64,000 bases of DNA from Microlunatus speluncae (GTDB lineage: Bacteria; Actinomycetota; Actinomycetes; Propionibacteriales; Propionibacteriaceae), in contig NZ_VKCZ01000007.1 in the NCBI RefSeq assembly GCF_009299835.1, positions 62,001 through 126,000 of the forward strand, read 5' to 3'. The notes under the pieces were generated by a model, which was not told the DNA's origin, did no database searches, and saw nothing but the letters and a program-made list of their open reading frames with translations. Of the stretch, positions 25,504 through 36,242 are shown piece by piece. Position 1 is the first letter of the stretch. Every line of letters starts with the position of its first letter. The position numbers and the translations under genes were made by a program.

Positions 25504-26079
25504 TCAGCTGGTGCTGAAGATCCGGAAGACCAGCGCACCGAATCCGAGGTCGAGCAGGCTGACGACGGCGATGATGAACAGCACGAACACCAACACGACG
25601 AGGAAATAGTTCAGCAACTGCTGACCGGTGGGATACACCACCTTCCGCAGCTCGGCGACCGATTCCTTGATGAAGGTGATCGGGCCGGTGCGGCGCGGCC
25701 GGTCGGTGCCCTTGCGCTGCTTGGGCGTTGCCTCGGACTTCTTCTCCCGGCCCTTGGATCCGCTCGATGACGTACGGTCCGCGGCGCCCTCACTTCGGGT
25801 CTTGGCCGTGGCACCGACGGCGACGAGTTCCTTGTCGGAGTCGTCACTGTCGTCATCGGCTTCCGGGTCGCCGTCGGGATCACCGGAGTCGCCCTTGGGC
25901 GACTCCGCGTCGGCCGCAGCAGCCAGTTCCTCGTTGCTGGGCTCCGTGACGTCCTCGCCGTCGGCGTCGGAACCCTTGACGGGCTCCGATCCCGCGTCGG
26001 ACTCAGGACGCTGATCGTCGGGGTCGCCGGCGGAAAGGTCCGGCTCGTCCGCCGGTCCCTTGTCCTTGTCGTCCGCCAC
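25504..26079 (-). CDS. secE: Preprotein translocase subunit SecE with long acidic extension
   Basis: 191 residues. About 120 acidic, disordered residues precede the SecE core: PITFIKESVAELRKVVYPTG, the conserved amphipathic cytoplasmic segment, and one membrane helix (LLNYFLVVLVFVLFIIAVVS). SecE clamps SecY in the translocon. GTG start after GGAGGA. The extension contains [10 protein letters not shown], identical to part of the L10 tail. It lies 30 bases downstream of tRNA-Trp. Confidence 0.95.
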   Translation of the reverse strand: MADDKDKGPADEPDLSAGDPDDQRPESDAGSEPVKGSDADGEDVTEPSNEELAAAADAESPKGDSGDPDGDPEADDDSDDSDKELVAVGATAKTRSEGAADRTSSSGSKGREKKSEATPKQRKGTDRPRRTGPITFIKESVAELRKVVYPTGQQLLNYFLVVLVFVLFIIAVVSLLDLGFGALVFRIFSTS

Positions 26080-26109
26080 GCTTTTCCTCCGTCAGGTTCT
26101 TTCGATCCG

Positions 26110-26182
26110 CAGGGCAAGAGGGACTCGAACCCACAACCTTCGGTTTTGGAGACCGATGCTCTGCCAATTGAGCTATTGCCCT
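26110..26182 (-). tRNA. tRNA-Trp (anticodon CCA)
   Basis: 73 bases. The acceptor AGGGCAA pairs with TTGCCCT, the anticodon loop is CTCCAAA with anticodon CCA, and the T arm is GTGGG-TTCGAGT-CCCTC. The discriminator is G and the 3' CCA is not encoded. It lies immediately upstream of secE, the conserved actinobacterial order, and is probably processed from the same transcript. Confidence 0.96.
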
Positions 26183-26318
26183 TCGTGGCCGCTCCACCGG
26201 CCCGGTCCGTCCGCCGAACAAAACGACGGGCGCGCCGAGACAATGGCGACTGCCACCAAGTGCAGGAGTATAGCCGCGCGCAGCGAGTGGAGTCGAACCG
26301 GCGGCCTACTCCTGACCC

Positions 26319-27602
26319 TCAGCCGGCCAGCCGCTGCTCGGCCGCGGCGAGCAGGACGCAGGTGGCCAGGCCGTCGATCGCCAGCTCCACGTCCTCCGGC
26401 GTCGGGAAGGTCGGCGCGATCCGGATGTTGCGATCCCGCGGATCCTTGCCGTACGGGAACGCCGATCCGGCCCCGGTCATCACGATCCCAGCCTCCTTGG
26501 CCAGCTGCACCACCCGGCTCGCCGTGCCGTCGGTGACGTCCAGGCTGACGAAGTAGCCGCCCTGCGGCTCGGTCCAGCTCGCGACACCGTACGCGCCCAG
26601 CCGGTCGGCCAGGATCTGCTCCACCCGGTCGAACTTCGGCGCGATGATCGCCCGGTGCTGGGCCATCAGCGCCCGGACGCCCGCGGCCGACCCCAGGTAA
26701 CGGGCGTGGGCCAGTTGGTTGATCTTGTTCGGGCCGATGGTGCGCTTGCCCAGCAGGCCGAGATACCAGGCGACGTTGGCCGGCGACGAGGCGAAGAAGG
26801 AGACGCCGGCGCCGGCGAAGGTGATCTTGGAGGTGGAGGCGAAGATCAACACCCGGTCGGGGTGGCCGGCCGCCTCGGCCAGGCCGAGCACGTCGAGCAC
26901 CGGAGTCTCGGTCTCGGTCAGGTGGTGCAGCGCGTACGCGTTGTCCCAGAAGATCCGGAAGTCCGGGGCCGCGGTCTCCAGCGAGACCAGCTGCCGGGTG
27001 ATCTCCTCGGTGTAGATCGAGCCGCTCGGGTTGGCGTACGTCGGCACGGTCCAGATCCCCTTGACCGCCGGATCCTTGACCAGCTCACGGATCTGATCAA
27101 GATCAGGACCCTCGTCGCCGAGGTCGACGTTGATCATCTCGATCCCGTACTGCTGGCAGATCGAGAAGTGCCGGTCGTAGCCGGGCACCGGGCAGATGAA
27201 CTTGATCTTCTCGCCGGCCCACGGACCGGCCGCGCCGGGCACTCCCTTGAGCAGTGCGAAAACGATCACGTCGTGCATGATCGCCAGGCTCGCGTTGTCG
27301 CCGGCGATCAGTTGGTCCACCGGCACGCCCAACAGCTCACCGAAGATCGCGCGCAGGTCGGCGACCCCTTCGATGCCGCCGTAGTTGCGGCAGTCGGTGC
27401 CCGACGAGTCCCGGAACTCGCCGTCGCCGGGCAGGGTGAGCAGCGCGTTGGACAGGTCGAGCTGTTCGGCCGACGGCTTGCCGCGAGTGAGGTCGAGCTT
27501 GAGCCCGCGCGCCTTCAGTTCGGCATAGGCCGCCTGCTGATCCGCAAGCAACTGGGTGAGGGCGTCGGGTTCGAGCTCGGTAAGGGTCATTGCCGCGGGC
27601 AT
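26319..27602 (-). CDS. Aspartate aminotransferase, actinobacterial AspT type (class Ic)
   Basis: PLP-dependent transaminase of 427 residues. The N-terminal TRGKPSAEQLDLSNALLTLP, PVPGYDRHFSICQQYGIEM, PTYANPSGSIYTEEI, DNAYALHHL and the PLP-lysine segment FASTSKITFAGAGVSFFASS (about residues 240-259) match the PF12897 family. That family includes the main aspartate aminotransferase of Corynebacterium. It transfers an amino group between aspartate and 2-oxoglutarate. The start may be the ATG four codons later. Confidence 0.9.
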   Translation of the reverse strand: MPAAMTLTELEPDALTQLLADQQAAYAELKARGLKLDLTRGKPSAEQLDLSNALLTLPGDGEFRDSSGTDCRNYGGIEGVADLRAIFGELLGVPVDQLIAGDNASLAIMHDVIVFALLKGVPGAAGPWAGEKIKFICPVPGYDRHFSICQQYGIEMINVDLGDEGPDLDQIRELVKDPAVKGIWTVPTYANPSGSIYTEEITRQLVSLETAAPDFRIFWDNAYALHHLTETETPVLDVLGLAEAAGHPDRVLIFASTSKITFAGAGVSFFASSPANVAWYLGLLGKRTIGPNKINQLAHARYLGSAAGVRALMAQHRAIIAPKFDRVEQILADRLGAYGVASWTEPQGGYFVSLDVTDGTASRVVQLAKEAGIVMTGAGSAFPYGKDPRDRNIRIAPTFPTPEDVELAIDGLATCVLLAAAEQRLAG

Positions 27603-27892
27603 CCGTCTCTTGAGAAGTGGGGGTTTTCGGCGCTGAGTCTAGTCCTCGGCCGCCCCGTTCCGACACCGCATTCTGCCGTACGAATTCCAGCGAATCCGGC
27701 CCTGGCGCGGCCTGGCGCGACCCCCCGCACCAGGCCGCGCCGTCCGACCGACGCGCCCCTCCCGAAGGAGGATGTGCCACCGAAGCACCGAGCCGAAACT
27801 CACCACTCGGTCGACCCTCGCTGAGCGAGTAAGGGAAGGCTAACCTGCTTCCCGCCGGGCGGTCAAGCACCGGCCTCGGCCGATGCCGGTGA

Positions 27893-28786
27893 TCAACTCA
27901 TCAGGGCCTCGGCGAAGGCCAGGTCGGAAAGGATCCGGTCGGCCGAGAAGCCCTCGACGATCGATCGGTGCACGTTGTACGCGGCCCAGTGCGCCTCGTA
28001 ACTGCGCCTCGTGGCCGGTTGGAGCTCGGCCAGCGCCGCGTCGATGCACGCCTGCTCACCCGCCTTGATCGTTCTCCGGCCGACGCTGCCCCAGGCCAGG
28101 CCGATCAGGGCGTAGCGCCGGTCGCCGCGGGCCGCGCCGAAGTTCCAATCCACCACGCCGCTGACCCGGCCGGACTCGTCGAACAGCACGTTGCCCGGTG
28201 AATAGTCGACGTGCACCAGGTCGTCGCCGGCCAGCCGCAGCGGCCGGCCGCCGTCCACCGCGAGCAGCCGGGTCAGTAGTCGCCGGCCACGCCGGCTGTG
28301 CCCGCCGATGGTGTCCTCGAACGCGCCGTAGCCCGGACCGTCGGCCGGGAAGGCCGGCGGTGGCGGAACCTCCGGATGCCGACGCAACAGGCCGGCGAAC
28401 CGCTCGTTCATCGCGACGAACGCCGCCACGGTGGTCCGGTCCAGCGTCTCGACGTGACGGCCGGGCAGCCGTTCCTGCACCACCGCGAGATAGCCGTGGT
28501 CCAACTGGAGCACCAGTTGGTACGTCGGCACCGGCAGCCCCTGCGCCCGGGCCTCGCCCAGCACCGTCGCGGTCAGCCGCATCAGCGCCAGTGGGGTCCG
28601 CGGCCGGGTCAGCGCCGACTGGCGACCGTCCGGCCAGGCCACGAAGGCCGCGCTGCTGACGCCGCCGATCTGGTCGGCCAGCCCGGTGATCACCAGCCCG
28701 CTGCCGGTGCGCGCGTTGATCTCCTCGACCACGGCGGTCGGTGCCCACGGATTCTCCGAGAGTCGGAACTCGATCGGGTGTGACAT
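27893..28786 (-). CDS. Aminoglycoside phosphotransferase-like kinase
   Basis: 297 residues with a protein-kinase-like fold. The catalytic loop is DDLVHVDYSPGNVLFDESGR (Asp and Asn at about residues 209-214) and the metal Asp is in VSGVVDWNFGAARGDRRYAL. The P-loop region is degenerate. The ATG at 28786 follows AGGGAGA. The natural substrate of most members is unknown, and resistance cannot be inferred from sequence. Confidence 0.85.
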   Translation of the reverse strand: MSHPIEFRLSENPWAPTAVVEEINARTGSGLVITGLADQIGGVSSAAFVAWPDGRQSALTRPRTPLALMRLTATVLGEARAQGLPVPTYQLVLQLDHGYLAVVQERLPGRHVETLDRTTVAAFVAMNERFAGLLRRHPEVPPPPAFPADGPGYGAFEDTIGGHSRRGRRLLTRLLAVDGGRPLRLAGDDLVHVDYSPGNVLFDESGRVSGVVDWNFGAARGDRRYALIGLAWGSVGRRTIKAGEQACIDAALAELQPATRRSYEAHWAAYNVHRSIVEGFSADRILSDLAFAEALMS

Positions 28787-28908
28787 GAGAATCTCCCTTT
28801 CCTCGATGTGGAAAGGGGGGCCCTGGAGGCGCCTCTCACAGCTTGTCACGCGCCTCCGGTGATCGGCAAGACCACCCTCACCGGGCCGAGGGCACCGCCG
28901 GGCGCCCG

Positions 28909-28960
28909 CGAGTGGACACTTTGGTCGCGAGTTTTCGGGCCTGGCCAAAGCGTCCACTCG
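28909..28960. repeat. Palindromic element (type F)
   Basis: Arms CGAGTGGACACTTTGG (28909-28924) and CCAAAGCGTCCACTCG (28945-28960) pair at 15 of 16 positions around a 20-base loop. The odd position is a G-U pair if read on the minus strand, the strand of both flanking genes. The rest of the 268-base gap (28787-29054) shows nothing else. Confidence 0.75.
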
Positions 28961-29054
28961 GCAAGCGAACCGCCGGCGAAACCGGCCGGCCGGCAGCGCA
29001 GGCTTGAGCCCTGCTCGTCCCTTCCGCCTTTGGTGCGTCTCTACTTTTCAGGGC

Positions 29055-29648
29055 TCAGGGAGCGAGACCCGCGTCGAAGCGCCAGTCCCGGCCGAGGTCG
29101 GCAAGCAGTCGCCGGCTCGGGGTGCTCGCATCCGAGATGGTGAGGGCCGGGCCGAAGATACCGGGGCCGGGGCTGCCGAGCTCGGGGAGCCGGCCGTGCA
29201 ACGCGATCGCCAGCGGGTCCGGGATGGGCAGTGGTCGGCCGGCGCCGGCGCTGACGTCCCAGCCGTGCACGGCGGCCTCGACGGACGCGACGATGATCAC
29301 CTTGTCGCGGGCCAGGGGCAGCCCGCCGACCGCGATCGGGCTCGCCGGGCCGCGGCGCCGGGCGGCGCGGTCGAGGCAGTCGGCCGATTCGGTCAGCGCC
29401 GAGATCACGCCTTCCCGCGGCGAGGCGCCGGAGGGTTCGTCGAGCACGACCCGGCCGAAGTTCAGGGCGGCGCTCAGCGCGTCGAAGGATTCGTGCAGGT
29501 GCCGCAGGACGTCGCCGACCGTCCAACCCGCGCACGGCGAGGACCGACCAAGATCATCCGCCGACAGCCCGGCGACGGCCGTGAGGGCGTACCGCACGGA
29601 GCCGGACAGGATCGGGGCGACCGGCCGGGCCTCGATCCCGGTGATCAT
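29055..29648 (-). CDS. DinB/maleylpyruvate isomerase-like metal-binding protein (TIGR03086 type)
   Basis: 197 residues, four-helix bundle family. The metal ligands are likely the His residues in VGDVLRHLHESFDAL and VEAAVHGWDVSAGAG. The N-terminal PCAGWTVGDVLRHL is the family hallmark. It overlaps the sigma factor gene by ATGA and is therefore co-translated with it. Related proteins use mycothiol as a cofactor (family knowledge); the reaction here is unknown. Confidence 0.85.
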   Translation of the reverse strand: MITGIEARPVAPILSGSVRYALTAVAGLSADDLGRSSPCAGWTVGDVLRHLHESFDALSAALNFGRVVLDEPSGASPREGVISALTESADCLDRAARRRGPASPIAVGGLPLARDKVIIVASVEAAVHGWDVSAGAGRPLPIPDPLAIALHGRLPELGSPGPGIFGPALTISDASTPSRRLLADLGRDWRFDAGLAP

Positions 29649-30610
29649 GACGCCGCCCCACCCGACAAGATCATCGGCAGCCGCAGCGCCCGCAACAGGT
29701 CGTCGTCCTTGAAGTTGGTCAGGGCCCGGACGCGATCATGATCAACGGTGAGGATGCCGATCCCGATGGCCGCGAACACCCCGTCACCCCGATCGCGGTA
29801 CGAGATGTAGCCGGGCTGGCCGTTGAAGCCGGCCGGAATCAACCGGGCCGATCCCACCGGCGCCATGGTGCGCGCCAGGAACGGCAGGCAGACAGCAATC
29901 CCCTTGAACCAGGTGCGATGCGTGGTCGACTCGAGGGTGAAGTCCGCGTGGATGATCTCCTCCAGGGCGCGGACGTCGGCCTGCTCGAAGGCGGCGATGT
30001 AGCGGGCCAGCAGGTCGTGCTCGACCTCACCGGGAGCCGGTTCGGCGACGGCCGCGGTGCCCAACCGGGCCCGGGCCCGCTGCAGCAGGCTCTTCACCGC
30101 CGGCGCGCTGATCCCGAGCGTGGTGGCGATGTCCTCGGCCGACCAGGACAGCACCTCGCGCAGCAGGAAGGCGGCCCGCTGCCGCGGCGGCAGGTATTGC
30201 AGGGCGACGGTGAGCGCCAGCCGTACCGACTCCCGGGTGACGACGATCTCCGCCGGGTCACCGACCGCCGAGTCGGGCAGCGGCTGCAGCCAGGAGACGC
30301 CGGTGTCGGACACGATCGGCGCGTACGGATCGGTGGCCGGCGCGCCCAGCCCGGACGGCAGCACCCGGCGCTCGCGGTGGCCGAGCGCGCTGAGGCAGGT
30401 GTTGGTGGCGATCTGATAGAGCCAGGTCTTCAACGACGACCGCTCCTCGAAGCGGTCGATCCCCCGGCGGGCCCGCAGATAGGTCTCCTGGACGACGTCC
30501 TCGGCGTCCTGGAAGGAGCCGGTCATCCGATAGCAGTGGGCCAGCAGCGGCCCGCGGAGCTGGTCGAACTCCTGGTCGAGCGCCTGCGCGGGCACTGGCT
30601 GTGCGGTCAT
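29645..30610 (-). CDS. ECF sigma factor with C-terminal SnoaL-like domain (SigX5/SigG type)
   Basis: 321 residues. Sigma region 2 is at about 15-80 (GPLLAHCYRMTGSFQDAEDV, LKTWLYQIATNTCLSALGH) and region 4 at about 130-185 (LPPRQRAAFLLREVLSWSAE, TLGISAPAVKSLLQRARARL). A SnoaL-like domain of about 120 residues follows, which replaces a separate anti-sigma factor in this group. The ATG at 30610 follows GGAG; upstream in-frame starts exist at 30622 and beyond. It would direct RNA polymerase to a small regulon; the divergent gene at 30803 is a candidate. Confidence 0.88.
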   Translation of the reverse strand: MTAQPVPAQALDQEFDQLRGPLLAHCYRMTGSFQDAEDVVQETYLRARRGIDRFEERSSLKTWLYQIATNTCLSALGHRERRVLPSGLGAPATDPYAPIVSDTGVSWLQPLPDSAVGDPAEIVVTRESVRLALTVALQYLPPRQRAAFLLREVLSWSAEDIATTLGISAPAVKSLLQRARARLGTAAVAEPAPGEVEHDLLARYIAAFEQADVRALEEIIHADFTLESTTHRTWFKGIAVCLPFLARTMAPVGSARLIPAGFNGQPGYISYRDRGDGVFAAIGIGILTVDHDRVRALTNFKDDDLLRALRLPMILSGGAAS

Positions 30611-30802
30611 CCCGGTCTCCATTTCTTCTCCGACGGTCACCGGTTCAGACCGCTGCCGGCGGCGAAAGGAATCGGGCCACACCGATTCCTTTCCCTCGGC
30701 AGCGATGTCAGAGCCTCGAACGCGTCGCTGCCCCGAACCTTCTCACCGCCCAGGACGGATCGCCATGTCTTCCTCAACCGAACTGATGATCAAGGAGTAG
30801 CA

Positions 30803-31567
30803 ATGTCCAACGAAACAACGGATCCGGCCGTCAAGGCGAAGGTCCTGCGAGAGCTGCACGACGGCCCGCTGCTGGTGCTGCCGAACGCCTGGGACGCGGC
30901 CAGCGCCGAGGTCGTCGTCGAGTCCGGCTTCCCGGTCGTGGCCACGTCGAGCAACGCCGTCGCCGCCATGCTCGGCTATCCGGACGGCGAGGGTGCGCCC
31001 TGGGCGGCCCTGTTCGAGGTCGCCCGGCGCATCGCGCGGACCGTGCCGGTGCCGGTGACGGTCGACGCGGAGGCCGGCTACGGCCTCGGCCCGGCCGAAT
31101 TCGTCGAGCGGCTGCTCGACACCGGAGCGGTCGGCTGCAACCTCGAGGACACCGACCACCGCGCCGGCGGATTGCGAGACGCGGCAGCCCAGGCCGACTA
31201 TCTGGCCGGAGTCCGCGCCGCCGCGACGGAGGCCGGGGTGCCGATCGTGATCAACGCCCGGGTCGACACCTTCCTGCCGACCAGCGGCCTGGCCGAGCCG
31301 GACCGGCTGGCGGAGTGTCTGAGCCGGGCCGAGCTCTATCGCGCGGCCGGTGCCGACTGCGTCTACCCGATCGGGCTCGCCGACCCGGAAATGATCAAGG
31401 CCCTGGTCGAGCAGGTCGCGGCCCCGATCAACGGCAACACCGGCGAGGCCCTCGGTTTGCGTGATCTCGCCGACCTCGGCGTCCGCCGCGTCTCGTACGG
31501 CCCCCGCTTCTACCGCGCCGCCCTGACCAACTTCCGCAACCGGCTCACATCCCTCACCTCTGCCTAG
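30803..31567 (+). CDS. Isocitrate lyase / PEP mutase family protein
   Basis: 254 residues, TIM-barrel of the ICL/PEPM superfamily. Landmarks are LLVLPNAWDAASAEVVVESG, the metal Asp region VPVTVDAEAGYGLGP (about 87-101) and CNLEDTDHR. Active members split or rearrange C-C or C-P bonds in small acids. The catalytic Cys loop of isocitrate lyase (KKCGH) is absent, so a mutase or oxaloacetate-hydrolase-like role is as likely. AAGGAG precedes the ATG. The stop codon TAG falls at the left edge of a type-B palindrome. Confidence 0.85.
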   Translation: MSNETTDPAVKAKVLRELHDGPLLVLPNAWDAASAEVVVESGFPVVATSSNAVAAMLGYPDGEGAPWAALFEVARRIARTVPVPVTVDAEAGYGLGPAEFVERLLDTGAVGCNLEDTDHRAGGLRDAAAQADYLAGVRAAATEAGVPIVINARVDTFLPTSGLAEPDRLAECLSRAELYRAAGADCVYPIGLADPEMIKALVEQVAAPINGNTGEALGLRDLADLGVRRVSYGPRFYRAALTNFRNRLTSLTSA

Positions 31568-31616
31568 TTGTCAGAACTGAGTTGTGCCCGGGGGCTACTC
31601 AGTTCTGACAAGTCGG
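31564..31616. repeat. Type-B palindrome, copy 3
   Basis: TAGTTGTCAGAACTGAGTTG at the left and CTCAGTTCTGACAAGTCGG at the right, with a short CCCGGGGG-containing loop. It fills nearly the whole gap between convergent genes and supplies the TAG stop of the upstream gene. Confidence 0.88.
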
Positions 31617-31623
31617 ATGGCGG

Positions 31624-33437
<1,814 letters not shown>

Positions 33438-33441
<4 letters not shown>

Positions 33442-34493
33442 AGGGAGCACCCGACGAGCACGGGTTCCGGCACCAACTCGACCCCGTACGCGGCTTGGAC
33501 GCCGCCCCGCACCTCCCGAGCCAGGGCGACCAGGTCGGCTGCGGTCGCGCCACCGCGGTTGGTCAGGGCCAGCACGTGCTTGCCGGACAGCGTCGCCGGC
33601 GGGGTCCCGTAGCCCCTGCCGAAGCCGGCATGATCGATCAGCCAGGCCGCACTGGTCTTGATCATGCCGCCCTCCGCCGGCCACCGGGGTGCATCAGTGG
33701 GCAGCCGATCAGCCACCTCAGCGGTCAGCACCGGATTGGTGAAGAACGACCCGGCGCTCCAGGTGTCATGATCATCCGCGTCGAGCACCATGCCCTTGCC
33801 CGCCCGCAGGCCGAGCACCGCGTCGCGAACCGCGCTCGCCGGCACCCGCTCCCCCTGCTCCACGCCCAGGGCCCGGCCCAGCTCGGCGTACCCGATCGGG
33901 GCGGAGAGGGATCCCGGCGGCAGCTGAAAGGTGACCGCGAGCACCAGATAGCGACCCGGCTCGGCCTTGAACCGGGAATGCCGATAGCCGAAGCCGCAGT
34001 CGGCGGCGGCGAACCGGGCTCGCCGGCCGGTGCTCCGGTCGATCGTCTCGACACTGGCGATCACCTGGGCGACCTCGGCCCCGTAGGCGCCGACGTTCTG
34101 GATCGGTGTGGCACCGACCAGGCCCGGAATCCCTGCCAGGGATTCGATCCCGGACCATTCATGATCGACGGCGGTGGCCACGAAGGAGTCCCAGTTCTCA
34201 CCGGCGGCGACCCGGACCACGGCGCCGCCGCAGCCGCTGTCGTCCACCTCGATGCCGCGGCTGGCGATCTTGATCACCGTGCCGTCGAACGGATGATCAC
34301 CGATCAGCAGGTTCGACCCGCCACCCAGCACGAGCACCGGCTCACCGGCCGCGTCCAGCCGGGTGATCGTCTCGACCAGCTCGGCCTCGCTCCCGGCGAC
34401 GACGAAATCGCGGGCCCGGCCACCGACCCGGAAGGTCGTGTGATCGGCCAGCAGGGTGCTCACCGCATCGGCGGTCGTCGCGTCAACGCCCAA
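33438..34493 (-). CDS. murB: UDP-N-acetylenolpyruvoylglucosamine reductase (MurB)
   Basis: About 351 residues. MurB makes UDP-N-acetylmuramate using FAD and NADPH. Landmarks are [17 protein letters not shown], the FAD-binding [20 protein letters not shown], the [20 protein letters not shown] block with family Gly and Tyr, and GSFFTNPVL with the catalytic Ser. The start is uncertain: TTG at 34493 follows AAGGTGG, GTG at 34517 overlaps the dehydratase more, and GTG at 34463 has no ribosome site. It is joined to treZ by a GTGA overlap and follows hadB. Confidence 0.92.
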
Positions 34494-34899
34494 GATCGAG
34501 TTCCACCTTCGCCCCACCGAGCACCTTGACCTCGCCGCAGACCACGTCGAGTTGGATCGTCACCTGATCACCGTCGACCGCGGTCACCCGGCCGGAAACG
34601 ATCATGGTCGCGCCCTCGGCGTCGTCGGGCACCACGACCGGGCGGGTGAACCGTACGCCGTAGCCGACGACCCGGGCCGGATCGCCGACCCAGTCGGTGA
34701 CCGCCCGCAGCGCTGCCCCCATCGTCAGCATCCCGTGCGCGACAACGCCGGGCAGACCGATCGCCGTCGCCGCCCGCTCGGAGTAGTGGATCGGATTGAA
34801 GTCGGTCGCGGCGCCGGCGTAGCGGACCAGCCGCTCCCTGGTCAGCCGAATGGTCAGCGGCGGCAGCTCGGCCCCGACCTCGATCACCGGGGACGTCAC
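34483..34899 (-). CDS. MaoC-like hydratase, HadB type
   Basis: 138 residues, single hot-dog domain. The hydratase-2 motif is visible as DFNPIHYSERAATAIGLPGV, with catalytic Asp and His, and HGMLTMGAALRAV follows. With the next gene it forms the HadA/HadB-type pair of (3R)-hydroxyacyl-thioester dehydratases (family knowledge). It overlaps the upstream hadA-like gene by 4 bases and the start of murB. Confidence 0.9.
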   Translation of the reverse strand: MTSPVIEVGAELPPLTIRLTRERLVRYAGAATDFNPIHYSERAATAIGLPGVVAHGMLTMGAALRAVTDWVGDPARVVGYGVRFTRPVVVPDDAEGATMIVSGRVTAVDGDQVTIQLDVVCGEVKVLGGAKVELDLGR

Positions 34900-35318
34900 G
34901 CCGCCTCCTTGCTGTGCACGAAGGTCGCCGTGGCGGTGCAGACCAGCTCGCCGGCGACGGTCTCCACCCGGGCGCTGGTGGTGATGAAGTCGGCCGTGTC
35001 GCGGGCCCGTACCTTCTCGATCGTCAGGGTCGAGACCACCCGGTCGCCGACCCGGAGCGGACGCTGATAACTGAAGCGCTGCTCGGCATGCACGATCCGG
35101 TGCAGCGCCAGCCCGAGCTCGGGATCGTCGAACATCCCCTGCCAGGCCTGGGTCACCACGACGGCCGCGAAGGTCGGCGGCGCCGTTGCCTCGTCGCCCG
35201 CGTAGGCCGGGTTGGGATCACCGATGGCCGCGGCGAACTCGCCGATCTTGGCCGCCGACACCTGATACGGCGTCGTCGGTGGGTAGTTCCGGCCGACGTG
35301 TTCGGTCGAGATGGGCAC
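34896..35318 (-). CDS. MaoC N-terminal-like dehydratase, HadA type (UPF0336)
   Basis: 140 residues, hot-dog fold (YQVSAAKIGEFAAAIGDPNP, LALHRIVHAEQRFSYQRPLR, VRARDTADFITTSARVETV). It lacks the catalytic Asp-His motif present in its partner and probably supplies the acyl-binding half of a heterodimer. In many actinobacteria this gene follows rpmG directly; here rpmG is 4.4 kb away. Confidence 0.88.
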   Translation of the reverse strand: MPISTEHVGRNYPPTTPYQVSAAKIGEFAAAIGDPNPAYAGDEATAPPTFAAVVVTQAWQGMFDDPELGLALHRIVHAEQRFSYQRPLRVGDRVVSTLTIEKVRARDTADFITTSARVETVAGELVCTATATFVHSKEAA

Positions 35319-35449
35319 GGACCCACGCTAATGGACGGCACCCGGCCGTACGGAATCCGCCCGCGGCCGGGACGCCGGAGGCCGCCTTCGCGTCGTTGGC
35401 GCCGGCCGACGCCCGGCTCCGGATCCGGCGAATCCGCCATAATGATCGG

Positions 35450-36205
35450 ATGAGTATCGAGTCGGCTCCAGGGTCGGAGGTTGCGACGGCGACCCCGGAG
35501 CAACCGCGGGAATCCCAGACCGACGTCGTCCTCAACGGCATCAAAGAGATGATCACCACGGGAGACCTGACCGCCGGGGCCCGGTTGCCGGTCGAGAAGG
35601 ACCTGGCCGCGCGGCTCGGGGTGTCCCGCGGCTCGCTGCGCGAGGGCGTCCGGGCGCTCTGCATCATGGGGGTGCTGGAGACCCGGCAGGGCGACGGCAC
35701 GTACGTCACGTCGCTCGACTCCTCGCTGCTGCTGGCACCGATGAGCTTCATGGTCGACCTGCAGTCCTCCGAACACCGGGCCGATGTCCATGCCGTACGC
35801 CGGATCCTGGAGACCGAGTCGGCCGGCCGGGCCGCGATCCTGATCGACGACGCGACCCTCGGCCGGGCCCAGGAGATCCTGGACGAGGTCGAGCCGCTGG
35901 TCGATTCGGGCGAACACGAGGCGTTCGTCGAGGCCGACATCCACTTCCACAGCGTGATCGCGCGCAGCTCGGGCAATCCGACCCTGGCCGCACTGATCGA
36001 GGCGCTGGCCAGCCGGACCGCCCGGGCCCGGGTCTGGATGGGGCTGCACAGCGAGGGCCAGGTCGCCCGCGCCCACCGGGAACACCGGGCGATCTGGCAG
36101 GCGCTGAGCCACCACGATCCCGACCGGGCGCGGCTGCAGATGGCCTACCACCTGCTCACCGTCGAGGACTTCGTACACAGCCATCCGACCGCCCCGGTCG
36201 ACTGA
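35450..36205 (+). CDS. FadR-type GntR regulator (FCD domain)
   Basis: 251 residues. The winged helix-turn-helix at about 28-90 (LPVEKDLAARLGVSRGSLRE, LCIMGVLETRQGDGTYV) is followed by an all-helical FCD domain. Its metal-binding His residues lie in VEADIHFHSVIARSSGNP and RAHREHRAIWQAL. Such regulators usually respond to small organic acids. Longer in-frame starts upstream run into the divergent gene and are rejected. The VOC gene lies 37 bases downstream and may be co-transcribed. Confidence 0.9.
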   Translation: MSIESAPGSEVATATPEQPRESQTDVVLNGIKEMITTGDLTAGARLPVEKDLAARLGVSRGSLREGVRALCIMGVLETRQGDGTYVTSLDSSLLLAPMSFMVDLQSSEHRADVHAVRRILETESAGRAAILIDDATLGRAQEILDEVEPLVDSGEHEAFVEADIHFHSVIARSSGNPTLAALIEALASRTARARVWMGLHSEGQVARAHREHRAIWQALSHHDPDRARLQMAYHLLTVEDFVHSHPTAPVD

Positions 36206-36242
36206 CCGCGGCTCGATCCCGACCGGCGCTGGGGGTTCGGCG

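Noticed and set aside
31564..31616. Type-B palindromes as ordinary Rho-independent terminators
   Set aside because: Stems are strong but no T tract follows on either strand at any copy, so standard intrinsic termination is not supported.
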